Origin: Sphingobacterium thalpophilum
GTDB lineage: Bacteria > Bacteroidota > Bacteroidia > Sphingobacteriales > Sphingobacteriaceae
Reading direction: 5' to 3'
DNA length: 64,000 bases
Assembly: GCF_901482695.1 (NCBI RefSeq)
Contig: NZ_LR590484.1
Coordinates: 5,828,001 to 5,892,000, forward strand
Shown here: in pieces, positions 34,564 through 45,500 of the stretch
How positions within the stretch are numbered: the first letter of the stretch is position 1
Layout: each line of letters begins with the position of its first letter
Notes under the pieces: generated by a model
What the model saw: the letters and a program-made list of their open reading frames with translations, nothing else
Databases searched by the model: none
What the model was told of the DNA's origin: nothing
Translations under genes and position numbers: made by a program

Positions 34564-34688
34564 CTCCCGGAGCTAACCATCTAACCTGACTGACGAAGCC
34601 TGCCCCCATTTTGTCCAGCTATCTTGCCACGACCGTGTAGCTGACAATTTCAATGGTTTCCCTTCCAACAGAAAATGGCCAGAATAAA

Positions 34689-36602
34689 TTAATTGCTCGG
34701 CTCAACGGGCAAGATATTACCCTGCTTATCAAAATAAAGTCGGTCTATACACACTTCTCGATGAAAACCCGCCGCATCTCCCATACCTATTCCATCAGGA
34801 TAACTAAACCGATGATATACGATATACCACTCATCTTTGCCTGGAACCTGCAACACCGAGTTGTGACCCGTACCATAAATCCCTTTAGATATATCCTTTT
34901 GCAAGATCAGATTGTTTTCGGGGACTGTTATTGGCCCATAAGGTGAAGTAGAGGTTCCATAACGCACGCGATAGTCTTCATTACGGGTGTCATTCTCCGA
35001 CCAGAAGAAGTAATAAAGCCCATTACGATAGATAACGTATGCACCTTCGCGAAATGTCTTGTCTGGCGTCAACACTTTGACCGTATTCTTTTTGATGGAG
35101 ACCATATCTCGATCAAGTTCCGCAACAGCGAGATAGCCATTTCCCCAATATAAATAACTTTTGCCAGACTTCGGATCATGAAAGACAGCCGGATCGATTT
35201 CTTGGCCTCCCTTCACACCAGCAGGCTTAAAATCAATTAATGGTTTGCCCGAATCCTTGAAAGGCCCCGTCGGCAGATCAGCTACCGCAACACCTATTTT
35301 TTGCGCCGCCGTGAAATAATAGTAATATTTGTAATCATTTCCTTTCTTTTTCTCAACGATACTAGGCGCCCATGCATTACGGGGCCCCCAGGGAACATCT
35401 TTTTTCAGATCAAGGATTACGCCCTCATCCTTCCAGTTTTCCAGATCCGTGGATGAAAAGGTTTTAAAATAGAAACCTCCCCAGCCATCAAATCCATCAC
35501 TTGTTGGATAGATATAGTATTTTTTAGTTTTGTGGGAGTAAAGCACGTCCGGATCCGCATAGAACCCGTTAAGAACAGGATTCTTCTTTAAACCAATAGT
35601 AATATCCTGCGGTACACCCCAGTTCGCAGTCAATACCGCCAATTCCTGTCTAGTAATCGGTATAATTGTCCCATGACGTGGATGGAAATCCATATCGATC
35701 TCATGGTCGATTACCTTGAATCTATCCAGATCATCCGATACACAAAACTGATATTTTCCCTTACCGTAAACATCATACATCAGGACATATTGACTAGATT
35801 GATTACGTTTGAATACGCTAGAGCCTTCCACAGCATCCTTGGTCTGTTGTTTATATCCTGGTTGTTCTACCCACTTTCCCGAAGTCAAGCCATCAGTAAT
35901 AGCCACTTTAATCCCATTGCCATGTCCTTCTGTTTTGTAGAACAGATAAAAAAGACCATTCTTTTCTATAATGTCTCCATCAATGCAAGACAGACCATTT
36001 CTTGGGGTAAACAGTACCCGTGGCTCGGTCTCAAAATCTGTAAAATCCGGATTGGCATAGGCATAGTAAATAATATCTGGGCCATCTCCATGTTTCATCG
36101 ACCAATACACCAGATATTTTTTAGCTTCAGCATCAAATATGGTCTGGGGCGCCCATACGCGCTTCAACGATTCCTGCCCTGCAAATCGTTGCTGGATATC
36201 GATTTTACTATATGACCAATGGAGTAAATCTTGGGATTTCAACAAGACCATACCACGGTTGGAGTCCCATCCTTTAGACGAAGTCATGTCAGTCAGCACC
36301 ATATAAAAAGTCCTGCCGTCCACACCTCGCAATACATGTGGATCGCGCACGCCACCAGTTTTGCTGATTAGCTTCGAATCCAGCACCGGACGATTGCCGT
36401 TTAGCGCCCGATACGTGTATCCATCAGTACTGATGGCAAAGCATACAGCTTCATCTTGAACAGCATTACCCTTAAAGTAAGCGAATAAATAGCCAGCAAA
36501 GTCCTTTTCGACCGGTCCATTGTGATAGACCTGAGCACATATATAGTGCGAAACATGCAGCAACAATAAAGTAACAAAGGATATAATTTTATTTTTTTTC
36601 AT
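34689..36602 (-). CDS. tandem-domain GH43 family protein
   Basis: A secreted 637-residue protein with two GH43-like propellers. Signal peptide (FVTLLLLHVSHYICAQ), domain 1 at about residues 25-325 (VRDPHVLRGVDGRTFYM, CIDGDIIEKNGLFYLF), domain 2 at about 330-630 (NPVLNGFYADPDVLYSH, EIDPAVFHDPKSGKSYLYWG, REGAYVIYRNGLYYFF). Domain 2 has the canonical Asp/Asp/Glu set, while domain 1 is more diverged. It is the last gene of the susC-susD-DUF3823 unit, 44 bases after DUF3823. A further 38 or so protein-like codons continue in another frame past its stop (to 34573), hinting at a late frameshift. Confidence 0.9.
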   Translation of the reverse strand: MKKNKIISFVTLLLLHVSHYICAQVYHNGPVEKDFAGYLFAYFKGNAVQDEAVCFAISTDGYTYRALNGNRPVLDSKLISKTGGVRDPHVLRGVDGRTFYMVLTDMTSSKGWDSNRGMVLLKSQDLLHWSYSKIDIQQRFAGQESLKRVWAPQTIFDAEAKKYLVYWSMKHGDGPDIIYYAYANPDFTDFETEPRVLFTPRNGLSCIDGDIIEKNGLFYLFYKTEGHGNGIKVAITDGLTSGKWVEQPGYKQQTKDAVEGSSVFKRNQSSQYVLMYDVYGKGKYQFCVSDDLDRFKVIDHEIDMDFHPRHGTIIPITRQELAVLTANWGVPQDITIGLKKNPVLNGFYADPDVLYSHKTKKYYIYPTSDGFDGWGGFYFKTFSSTDLENWKDEGVILDLKKDVPWGPRNAWAPSIVEKKKGNDYKYYYYFTAAQKIGVAVADLPTGPFKDSGKPLIDFKPAGVKGGQEIDPAVFHDPKSGKSYLYWGNGYLAVAELDRDMVSIKKNTVKVLTPDKTFREGAYVIYRNGLYYFFWSENDTRNEDYRVRYGTSTSPYGPITVPENNLILQKDISKGIYGTGHNSVLQVPGKDEWYIVYHRFSYPDGIGMGDAAGFHREVCIDRLYFDKQGNILPVEPSN

Positions 36603-36646
36603 TCAGATCTATATTGGGCCACTAACGTGGCCTGTTATGTAAGTTG

Positions 36647-37342
36647 CTATTTTATCTTAATTTTTTCAACGGAACTGAAGTTGTATTCTCCAGCAGATTT
36701 AGAACGCACGCCAATACGCACAAAAAGCTGGTCAATATTTAATTTAGCAGCCTTTCTTAGCAGTAGATCATTTAGTGAAGCAGTCATTGACATGCTTTGT
36801 CCAAAAGCTAAGTTAGCAAGATTAAATCCCTCATTTTGCTCATTGTTCACGTTGTCCACAATAGTGGTCGTTGAGATAAATAGTCTCACGTCGTCCACTT
36901 GTGCCGACTCCAAAACTTTGGATACCTCAAAACCACAAGTTACCGCATTGCCCGAAAAGCTCGCGCTCACATTCGGCACACTAAAATATGGAGTGACGGG
37001 TACATTTATTGTTGTATTCCCTTTGACCTCCACAAGAATGGTATCTGTAGGCTGCTGTAACCAAGGTGCATTACTTAGCCGGGTCAATTTATATCGGCCA
37101 TCAAAAAGTTCCGCTGAAAAATGTCCGTTCTGGTCAGCATACACACTAATTTTTGATCGAAGAGCAAATCCATCCTGCCAAAGTTCCAGCTCAGGTCCAT
37201 TATTACGTATCTGAACAGCCGCTCCCCCATGGGTTATCTGGCCGGACAAAACAGACTTGGGCGTCTCAAAATTATCATATTCACAAGCTGTTAGCGTTAG
37301 ACTGAACACGATAGCGTATATTTTTAAAATTTTTATTTTCAT
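36647..37342 (-). CDS. DUF3823 domain lipoprotein (SusE/SusF position)
   Basis: A surface lipoprotein of about 231 residues, signal IYAIVFSLTLTACEYDN with lipobox Cys, then a DUF3823 domain (YDNFETPKSVLSGQITHGGAAVQIRN, LELWQDGFALRSKISVYADQNG) and a second beta domain. Members lie directly after SusD and probably help bind the polysaccharide at the surface. The frame extends back to 37417, but the ATG at 37342 starts a canonical lipoprotein signal and is chosen; it begins 11 bases after the end of susD. Confidence 0.87.
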   Translation of the reverse strand: MKIKILKIYAIVFSLTLTACEYDNFETPKSVLSGQITHGGAAVQIRNNGPELELWQDGFALRSKISVYADQNGHFSAELFDGRYKLTRLSNAPWLQQPTDTILVEVKGNTTINVPVTPYFSVPNVSASFSGNAVTCGFEVSKVLESAQVDDVRLFISTTTIVDNVNNEQNEGFNLANLAFGQSMSMTASLNDLLLRKAAKLNIDQLFVRIGVRSKSAGEYNFSSVEKIKIK

Positions 37343-37352
37343 CGCATTTAAA

Positions 37353-39212
37353 TTAGTGATAAGGATTTCTAACAATCTTTGGATTGGCATCGATGGCCGA
37401 CTGTTTGATCGAAGCATAATAATTTGCTAAGCGGAAAAAGCGTGCCTTTCTAAACCGGTTAGGACGTACCCGTTCGAAAATGAACTTTCCATTGTCTGGA
37501 TGGCCTGGTCTGGCGATCCGATAGGCATATAAGCCTCTCACAACGGCATTATCATCATTTTCTGAGCCATTCCAGACCAGATGAGCGAGACGCCATCTTT
37601 TTAAGTCAAAAAAACGATGGTCTTCATAGGCCAATTCTACACGACGTTCGTTTCGGATGATATCCATGGTTAATAAAGTTATGCTATTTTCGGGGAATCC
37701 AGCTCTAACTCGCAGGGCATTGATATACTGGACAGCATCCGACTGACCCAGCTCAAAGGCCGCTTCCGCAGCATTTAAATAGACCTCTCCTAGCCGAAAC
37801 CAAGGCCACCAATTTGCGGCAGAAGTACCTCGTGTGCTCGCTGCGGGAGCATCGCTTATAAACTTTCGAATATAAAAGCCAGTATTACTCACGTCCTGCG
37901 CATCTATCTGCGGCCCATCGAAACCTGTCCACAGACCGCCGGCATATGGTTTCCCCAGCTCTTCATCGAGCTGCTGCCCCAAACGAGGAGCGACATACAG
38001 TTGATAGCGATTATTGTTCCAGATGGCAACTCCAGCTTGTATGCTTGCCGACCTGCCACGGAACAATGTTCCTGGATAAATAACCGTACCATATAAACGA
38101 GCATCTTTATTCGCAAAGATATCTTGGATATTTTGGTAGGCAATATAGTTACCGTTGGCATCGCGGTCATGCAAAACACCTTTCGCGCCGTCTAGATAAT
38201 CGAAGCTCTCCACTAACGAAAGCGAAGGAGAAATCGTTGAAGATGATTCATTGTCTTCAGTCATACTCTTCAGAATGTTATCATAGGCAAAGCGGTGCAC
38301 CTTCAGTCCAACTGCAAAATCCTTAGCAAAGATCACCTCATTCCCCGTCTTCTTATTTAGCATATCGTAAAAGTTAGCGCCCTTGTCCGGATTTTCACTG
38401 TACAGCGAATACGGCCCCGCAATGATTTCTTTAGACGCCACCAGAGATTTGGTATAATAATCCATGGCCATGGCCGCAGGAATACCAACTTCCCCACCAG
38501 GCGTGCTGATCGGCGTAGCCATCAAATTGTTATACTTTGCCAGAGAAGCCGCGTACAGCATTGCTCTGCTTTGCAGCGCCAAAACGGTATATTTATTTGC
38601 CCGTGTTTTACTAGCTTGATTATCCTGCAGATCATTTTTGATCTCCTGAAGTTCATTATAAATGAAATCGTACACCTGGTGTTCTTTGGCACGCGCAACC
38701 TGCAAAGGTGTAGGGTCGCCACTGAAATCATAGATCAGCTGCGTTGTGACAATGGGTACTCCCCCCATGCGCTTAACCAGTTCGAAATAAACAAACGCAC
38801 GAATAAAACGCAGTTCGGCAATATATTGTTTCTTTTGGGAATCCGATAACTGTACACTTAACTTTTCGATATTTTCCAAAGAAAGATTGATGTCTCGGAT
38901 AAACCCGTAATCCCAGTAACGCCCGTAATCATCGCCAAACTGAAAATCATTTCGCCAATTCTGATCCCTGTGACCCGACCACATCGCATCATCCAGTTCA
39001 GTCATTCCCCCCGTATTAAAGACACCATGCATTGTTGGCAGACGGTCATAATAATTAGCTAATAAAGAGGTGAGCATAGTCGGATCGTTCCACAACTGAT
39101 CATCCGTAATCAGCGCTTTGGAATCGCGGTCAAACCAATCATCATGGTTGCAGCTGTTGAATAATAGCGTCGCAAACAACGCCATTCCCATATATATTTT
39201 CTTCATGTTCAT
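37353..39212 (-). CDS. RagB/SusD-family nutrient-binding lipoprotein
   Basis: A 619-residue surface glycan-binding lipoprotein that caps the SusC transporter. Signal MGMALFATLLFNSCNHDDWF with lipidated Cys at about residue 21. The SusD TPR fold shows KKQYIAELRFIRAFVYFELVKRMGGVPIV and the C-terminal SusD motif LGEVYLNAAEAAFELGQ and RNERRVELAYEDHRFFDLKRW. It begins four bases after susC ends, the standard order in Bacteroidota polysaccharide loci. Confidence 0.95.
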   Translation of the reverse strand: MNMKKIYMGMALFATLLFNSCNHDDWFDRDSKALITDDQLWNDPTMLTSLLANYYDRLPTMHGVFNTGGMTELDDAMWSGHRDQNWRNDFQFGDDYGRYWDYGFIRDINLSLENIEKLSVQLSDSQKKQYIAELRFIRAFVYFELVKRMGGVPIVTTQLIYDFSGDPTPLQVARAKEHQVYDFIYNELQEIKNDLQDNQASKTRANKYTVLALQSRAMLYAASLAKYNNLMATPISTPGGEVGIPAAMAMDYYTKSLVASKEIIAGPYSLYSENPDKGANFYDMLNKKTGNEVIFAKDFAVGLKVHRFAYDNILKSMTEDNESSSTISPSLSLVESFDYLDGAKGVLHDRDANGNYIAYQNIQDIFANKDARLYGTVIYPGTLFRGRSASIQAGVAIWNNNRYQLYVAPRLGQQLDEELGKPYAGGLWTGFDGPQIDAQDVSNTGFYIRKFISDAPAASTRGTSAANWWPWFRLGEVYLNAAEAAFELGQSDAVQYINALRVRAGFPENSITLLTMDIIRNERRVELAYEDHRFFDLKRWRLAHLVWNGSENDDNAVVRGLYAYRIARPGHPDNGKFIFERVRPNRFRKARFFRLANYYASIKQSAIDANPKIVRNPYH

Positions 39213-39216
39213 TGCA

Positions 39217-42200
39217 TTAAAAAGTGATATTAAATCCGACCATAACTACTTTCTGTTGCGGATATACTACCGCCGCAGGAGCTTCAATCTCCGGATCAAT
39301 CTGGAATTTCCGTACATTGTCAAATGAAAACAGATTGGAAGCATTCACATAAATCCGTACTTTGTCGGCACTAATTTTTTGAACGATCTGTCTTGGAAGA
39401 TTATAGCCCAACTCCAAATTTCGGACGCGCAGATAGCGGACATTTGTCAGCCAAAAATCGCTATTCTTCGCATTCGGGCCCGAATTGCCTTCTCGAATGG
39501 CCGGATAGTAGCCGGGAATCCATTCACTGTTTGGATCGTAAGGATCCTTTCGGTGCCATCTGTCCTCCAGGAGATAAGCCGGCGAGTTGCCGCCTCCATG
39601 GAAAGCATTACGCAATTCATAGTCTTGAAACCACGACTGTATAGCCCCGCCCGCAAAATCAATGTTCAGGTCAGCACCTTTCCAGTTGAGCCCTATTTTC
39701 CCGCCGAAGGTTAACATGGGAGCCCAACCCGTAGGATATCCGATTGGCCGTTGATCCATGTCGTTAATGACCCCATCCCCGTTGACATCTTTATAGATCA
39801 AATCGCCCGGCAATTGGTCACGGTTGCCATTTCCATCGTTGTTGATTGGATGGTTTTGTATCTGTTCCATGGACTCAAATCGTCCGACCACCTGGTACCC
39901 CCACCATACGCCACCCCACCGGTCTTCGGCAGAATTTCTATATTCGTTCCACGAATTCCCAAATCTCGGTTTGTAAGTCTCCAGACTTTTGTAACGGGAA
40001 AAGGTGATGTTGCCGCTGACGACATAGTCCAGCTCCCCAACTTTGTCCGTGTAAGTAATGATTCCTTCTGCGCCAAAATACCCGTTCTTATTTAAATTTT
40101 CATTCGGCAGGGAATAGCCCACCTCTTCCGGTATTAACACATCATACCGTGGTGCTGGTGCGCCGGTCCGTATGATTTTGAATGCGTCTGCCGTCATCGT
40201 CAACTTGCTGTTAAACATGGTTACATCAATACCGATATTATAATTTGTATTTTTTACCCACGACAGGTTTCGTATCGGAATGCCACGAGGTCGCAAACCG
40301 TTTACAAATTTTCCGTCCAATATAGCGTTGCCTGCACCCCAATCATAGCCGGCCAAATAGCCATGCATGTCTACTCCTTCTTCCAGACCCGTCTGACCTA
40401 TTGAAGCCCTGATTTTCAAATCGTTAACCACATTCTTTAATGAAGCAAAAAAAGACTCATCCGATATTCTCCAGCCAAGACTGGCCCCCGGAAATAGCCC
40501 CCACTGTTTACCTTTATAATATAAATATGAGCCGTCATATCTTCCCAATAACTCCAGTAAGTACTTTCCTTTGTAGTTATAGTTTATACGGCCAATATAG
40601 CCCGCACGAGCCTCATAAGACCATTCATCGGTTAGTCCGTTCAGTTCGTCCATTTTTATTATCGGGATATAGTTATTTGAGGGATTTGCACTTAATACCC
40701 TGAGCGTACGGTCCCAATCTGACCGTTCATACCCTAGCATTGCCGACAACGAATGATCACCGATCTTCTTATTGTAATCGAGCTGGAACTGCGCAAATCG
40801 CGATACAATATCTCTGGCGGTATTGTATCGCCATCCCGCCGCACTGCCGTCTGTCGCCTTATACATATCGTTTTCATAACGATATACATCGTAAGTATAT
40901 TGAAAACCATCAAATTTATTGCTTGTATAGTTATACGAGACCGTACCTTTTGCCGACAGACCAATTTTCGTTTTGTAGGAAGCAAATAGGTTAACATTCC
41001 CCGCCAAGTACGAATTGTCTTTATAACCGGCAATATCCCGGTCAAATAAGGCTGGGTTATACGCAAAGTCGTGTGTATGAGCTGGGTAATTGGGATTGTC
41101 ATTCGCATAGGGTCCTACTGTCGGTCTATTCTTCATAATCGCTAAAATCGAAGAAAAATAACCATCGCCTCCAGGTAAACCCACATCCTGAGTTCCTTCA
41201 TGACGTCCGGAAATCTGAGATCCAACTGTCAGTCCCGGCAATACCTCCGCTTCCATATTAGCCTGTAAGTTGGTTCGTTTATAATTAAAATCTTTAATCA
41301 TAGCCTCTTGTTGCAAGTGACCAGCGGAGAGGAAATAGTTTGACTTCTGCCCTCCGCCTGTAATATTTGCGTTGATATACCGTTGAGGAATATTCTTGCG
41401 GACCACCATGCTATAATAATCATAGCTTTGATACCCCGGCTCGGTTCCGGCTTGCCATTTCGCAAGTTCTTCCGGTGTATAGACGGACTGTGGTGTTTGA
41501 TCGGGATTATTACTATTTTGCGCCGCCTCCACTAATCCGCGGGTATACTGTGCCGCGTTTGCCATCTTTGGAAATCGTGTCAGGTTTTGCCATCCTTGAT
41601 AACCATTGATATTAATTTTTGCTTTTTCTCCTTTAGCTCCCTTTTTAGTTGTAATCAGTACGACCCCTCGGGAAGCCCTAAAACCGTAGACGGCTGCAGC
41701 AGCGTCCTTTAATATGGAAATGCTTTCAATATCTTCTAGATTCAACGAGTTAAAAATATCCGCTCCTGAGCCATTTTGCGTACCGACCCAGTCTGTACCT
41801 GTCTGCCCGCCATAGGCAACTCCATCAATGACGTAAAGGGGATTCCCCATGTTCCGGATTTCAATAGCAGCTCCTCGCCCCGGGCGAGCATCCTTTGCTC
41901 TCACAGATACTCCCTGAACTTTCCCCGCCAGCGCGCCAGCAGTAGTCGTCGAGGATGTCCGAACGATGTCGTCAGACTTTATGTTGCTAACAGCCCCCGT
42001 GATATTCCGTTTTGACTGGGTGCCATAGCCAACGACCACAACATCCTCCAGGATATGATCATCGCTTTCCAATTCGATTCTTAAATTAGTTGTTCCATTC
42101 AATGGCACCTTGTAGGTTTTGTATCCTACAAAGGAGACCACAAGCAGCCCCTTATTCGCATTCAGCTCAAATTTCCCCGATTTGTCTGTTGAGGTTCCCT

Positions 42201-42348
42201 TTCCACCGCCTTCGATCAATACACTAGCGCCAATAATCGGCTCGTTTGCTTTGTTAACCACTTGCCCCGTCACCTTTTCCTGCGCATACAACAGCGTTGG
42301 CATCGCACTCAACATAGTGTAAAGGGAAACAATCTTTAGGTTGTTCAT
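39217..42348 (-). CDS. SusC/RagA-family TonB-linked outer-membrane transporter
   Basis: A 1043-residue TonB-dependent transporter importing oligosaccharides. Signal peptide (SLYTMLSAMPTLLYAQ), a carboxypeptidase-like domain (VTGQVVNKANEPIIGASVLIEG), the SusC TonB-box region (EDVVVVGYGTQSKRNITGA), a plug with ISILKDAAAAVYGFRASRGV, and a 22-strand barrel. It is the first gene of the susC-susD-DUF3823-GH43 unit and lies directly downstream of the hybrid regulator that probably controls it. A -7 box at 42481-42488 can serve it. Confidence 0.96.
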   Translation of the reverse strand: MNNLKIVSLYTMLSAMPTLLYAQEKVTGQVVNKANEPIIGASVLIEGGGKGTSTDKSGKFELNANKGLLVVSFVGYKTYKVPLNGTTNLRIELESDDHILEDVVVVGYGTQSKRNITGAVSNIKSDDIVRTSSTTTAGALAGKVQGVSVRAKDARPGRGAAIEIRNMGNPLYVIDGVAYGGQTGTDWVGTQNGSGADIFNSLNLEDIESISILKDAAAAVYGFRASRGVVLITTKKGAKGEKAKININGYQGWQNLTRFPKMANAAQYTRGLVEAAQNSNNPDQTPQSVYTPEELAKWQAGTEPGYQSYDYYSMVVRKNIPQRYINANITGGGQKSNYFLSAGHLQQEAMIKDFNYKRTNLQANMEAEVLPGLTVGSQISGRHEGTQDVGLPGGDGYFSSILAIMKNRPTVGPYANDNPNYPAHTHDFAYNPALFDRDIAGYKDNSYLAGNVNLFASYKTKIGLSAKGTVSYNYTSNKFDGFQYTYDVYRYENDMYKATDGSAAGWRYNTARDIVSRFAQFQLDYNKKIGDHSLSAMLGYERSDWDRTLRVLSANPSNNYIPIIKMDELNGLTDEWSYEARAGYIGRINYNYKGKYLLELLGRYDGSYLYYKGKQWGLFPGASLGWRISDESFFASLKNVVNDLKIRASIGQTGLEEGVDMHGYLAGYDWGAGNAILDGKFVNGLRPRGIPIRNLSWVKNTNYNIGIDVTMFNSKLTMTADAFKIIRTGAPAPRYDVLIPEEVGYSLPNENLNKNGYFGAEGIITYTDKVGELDYVVSGNITFSRYKSLETYKPRFGNSWNEYRNSAEDRWGGVWWGYQVVGRFESMEQIQNHPINNDGNGNRDQLPGDLIYKDVNGDGVINDMDQRPIGYPTGWAPMLTFGGKIGLNWKGADLNIDFAGGAIQSWFQDYELRNAFHGGGNSPAYLLEDRWHRKDPYDPNSEWIPGYYPAIREGNSGPNAKNSDFWLTNVRYLRVRNLELGYNLPRQIVQKISADKVRIYVNASNLFSFDNVRKFQIDPEIEAPAAVVYPQQKVVMVGFNITF

Positions 42349-42480
42349 AAATTTAATACTTATTTAAAACAGTAAATATTATAATCTAGCCAGAATGGCA
42401 ACAGGATGGATAACGTGCAATCGCTTATTTCGGTCGCATCATCGCCACCTCCACCTAGATTTATAATTGGATTAATAAGT

Positions 42481-42488
42481 CAAACTTA
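42481..42488 (-). promoter_or_regulatory. -7 box for the susC operon
   Basis: The minus strand reads TAAGTTTG, a perfect TAnnTTTG match, within the 230-base gap between the hybrid regulator and susC. It predicts a leader of about 125 bases. Confidence 0.45.
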
Positions 42489-42578
42489 GCCGATTTAATC
42501 ACATTGTAACGTATACAAATCCGTCAAATAGCATACAATTTTCGGTCAAAAAACGCTATTTTAAAGGTTTTGGGGCAC

Positions 42579-45500
42579 CTAAATACGCAACTTCGAATCG
42601 GACCGCTGATAAGCGGATGGCAGCTGTCCAAATTCTTCTTTAAAACATTGCCGAAAATAGATCGCACTATTGATGCCGACCATAAAGGATACTTCTGTCA
42701 CATTATATTTCCCCGTCTTCAATAGTTCAGCTGCTTTACGTATGCGTATCTTGCGAACCAGCTGATTGATATTCTTTCCTGTGATTCCTTTCAATTTACG
42801 GTAAAGGGTCGATTGACTCATGTTCATTTTTTCAGCCAGTGTCCCCGCATCGAGTACCTCGTCCTGCATATGCATTTCTACAATTTTTGTAAACTCCTGC
42901 ACAAATTCATTTTCTTGCCACCATTCATCTCGATCCTTCTTATCTTCTTGCGTTCCTGATTTCTTGGAAGCTACGGCGATATTTTTTAGGATAAGATCAT
43001 TGCTTTCTCTTTGTCTCCGCAACAAATTCCGAATACGCTTAGCAAGCAGCTGCGGACTGATAGGCTTTACCAAGTATGAATCTATCCCAAGATCATACCC
43101 CCGCTGCCGGTCAAAATCAGTATCTTTGGCTGTCAATAAAATAAGCGGTATATGACTTGTTGCCCGGTCTTTTTTCAATTTTTCTGCTAATAGAAAACCA
43201 TCCATATCGGGCATCAGCACATCGCTTATGATGATGTCTGGCACCTTAGTCTGCGCGATAGCGAAGCCAGCAGTACCGTTTTCGGCCAGTATGACTTCAT
43301 AGCTTCCACCTAAAGTGCTGCCTAAATATTCACGCAAATCAACGTCGTCTTCAACCAATAGAACTAAGGGACGTTGCGACGTCAGTGTTGGTTCCGTTTC
43401 CTTTGGCACAATTTTATTTGCCATCAAGCGGACCACAAACAGCGTTCCCACACCTTCCTTGCTTTTAACCTCGACCTGTCCATGGTGTATGCTCGCGAGC
43501 TCTTTCACCAACGCCAGGCCCACCCCAGTGCCATAGACACCAGTCTTTGGTATCTGATAGAACTTATCGAAAATGCGGTTAAATTCCCCCGCAGGAATTC
43601 CACAGCCCGTATCCTCTACCGACAATACTGCCCAGTTGGTCAAATTTGATGTCTCGTAGTGTAGACGCAGCTTGATCTGCCCCGTGGTCGTATACTTATA
43701 CGCATTTGAAAGCAAATTATCCACGATAAGCTGCACAATTTCGGCATCAAACATCGTGCGCGTATCTACCTTGGGGAGATCAGCTGATATGGATAAGGCT
43801 GACTTGTTATTTAATGTTTGATACTTATGCACGAGATCGCTAAGCATCTCTGCCAAGGATCCAGCCTCAAGCACCAAAGGTTTATATTGGGATTCTATTT
43901 TTCTAAATTCCAGCAGCTGGCTGACCAAGCTAAAGAGTCTATTAGCACTTTTTTGTACAGTCCCAATCAGATTCCGATGATTGGCCGATAGTTCTTGTTC
44001 GTGAGCAAGATCTTCAAGCGGCCCCAAGATCAATGTGAGCGGTGTACGCAGTTCATGTGTGATATGAGTATAGAAATTCATACGTTCGGTGTATAACTGC
44101 TCATCCTGACGATGCTGGCGCTCCTTAAGCCTAAGTTCAGACTCAGCATGCATTCTCTTCATATAAAAGAAAACAAGCGTGTACAACAACAGCAATGCTG
44201 CCAGCACATAAGCAACCTTAGCCGGCCAGCTTAAGTATACAGGTGCTGCGATTTTAATAAGTAAGCGCTGCGGTGAGGGCGACCATTCTCCATTTTTCAT
44301 GCGTGTACGTATGAGCAATTCATGCTCACCGTAGGGAATATTACGAAAATCTAAAGTCGTCTCATTTCCAAGAAAGATCCAATCACTGTTGAGTCCCTGC
44401 AGTTGATAACCGAATTCCACCAGACCATTCAGGGCATAGTCCATTACCGCCAATTCAATGCGGAAACTATTCTCATCATGATTAAGCGCGATCTCTTGCG
44501 CTCCGGAGACGTATTTGTCCAATTGGGAATTCCCTTCACCCGCCCGAAATACAGTTAGCCGACTGATACGTATTGGCGATTTTGGAAGATCCAATGGAAT
44601 TTTTTGTGGATCAAAGTAACAAATACCTTCCTGCATACCAAAGAATAAACGCCCTTGGCTGTCCTTTCCCACACTCCCATTAATAAAACCACCTAATGGT
44701 AATCCAAAGGAATCGTCATATTGTAAAAAACGCTCCTCCTGAGGGACATAACGTAACATACCGGATTTTGTCGCACACCAGATGTTGCCATGCAGGTCTT
44801 CCGCCAGAGCATTGATAAAAAGCCAAGCATCACGTCCTGCTGATGTCATCAACGACAAATCACCTATTTTCCGACCTGCACTTTGCATCGCTATGCCTTG
44901 GTTTGTTGCTATCCAAATATTATTGTTGCTGTCCCGCAGCAGATGGTTGATGGTGTTATTAGATAGCCCGTTGTTCCGGTCCATCTTATGGATCAGTTTT
45001 CTGTTTCGATCAAAAACATATAGTCCTTGACCGTACGTTCCTACCCACATGTTGCCATGTGCATCTTCAACAATTGCCCTGGGAGCATAGTCCCCCAGCA
45101 TCGGTATATTGATCAGGAGCTTTTGTACCTTACGACCATCCGGATCATAGATAAATATTCCCTGATTAGCCGCAATCCAAATCAGTCCTTGATGATCTTC
45201 AAATATAGCGCGGACTTCGGTCACCTGCTCGCCAAGCGCGATCTCACTCCAGCGCCCCACTGCGGCATGACCAACAGCCACACCGCCTTTTCGCATACCG
45301 AGCCAAACACGTTGTTTACGGTCCTTATAACTCGTTAAGATAAAGTCATCGGGAATACCGCTGCTACTCGTCAATTGTCGACGTAGCTGTCCATACCTAT
45401 CCATCTCAATAATACCCGATCCCTCAGTCGTAAGATAGACAGTTTGCGTTTCTGTTTCAAAAACACCGCTTACCGTTGCCATACGCCCGGAGCGCAAGGC

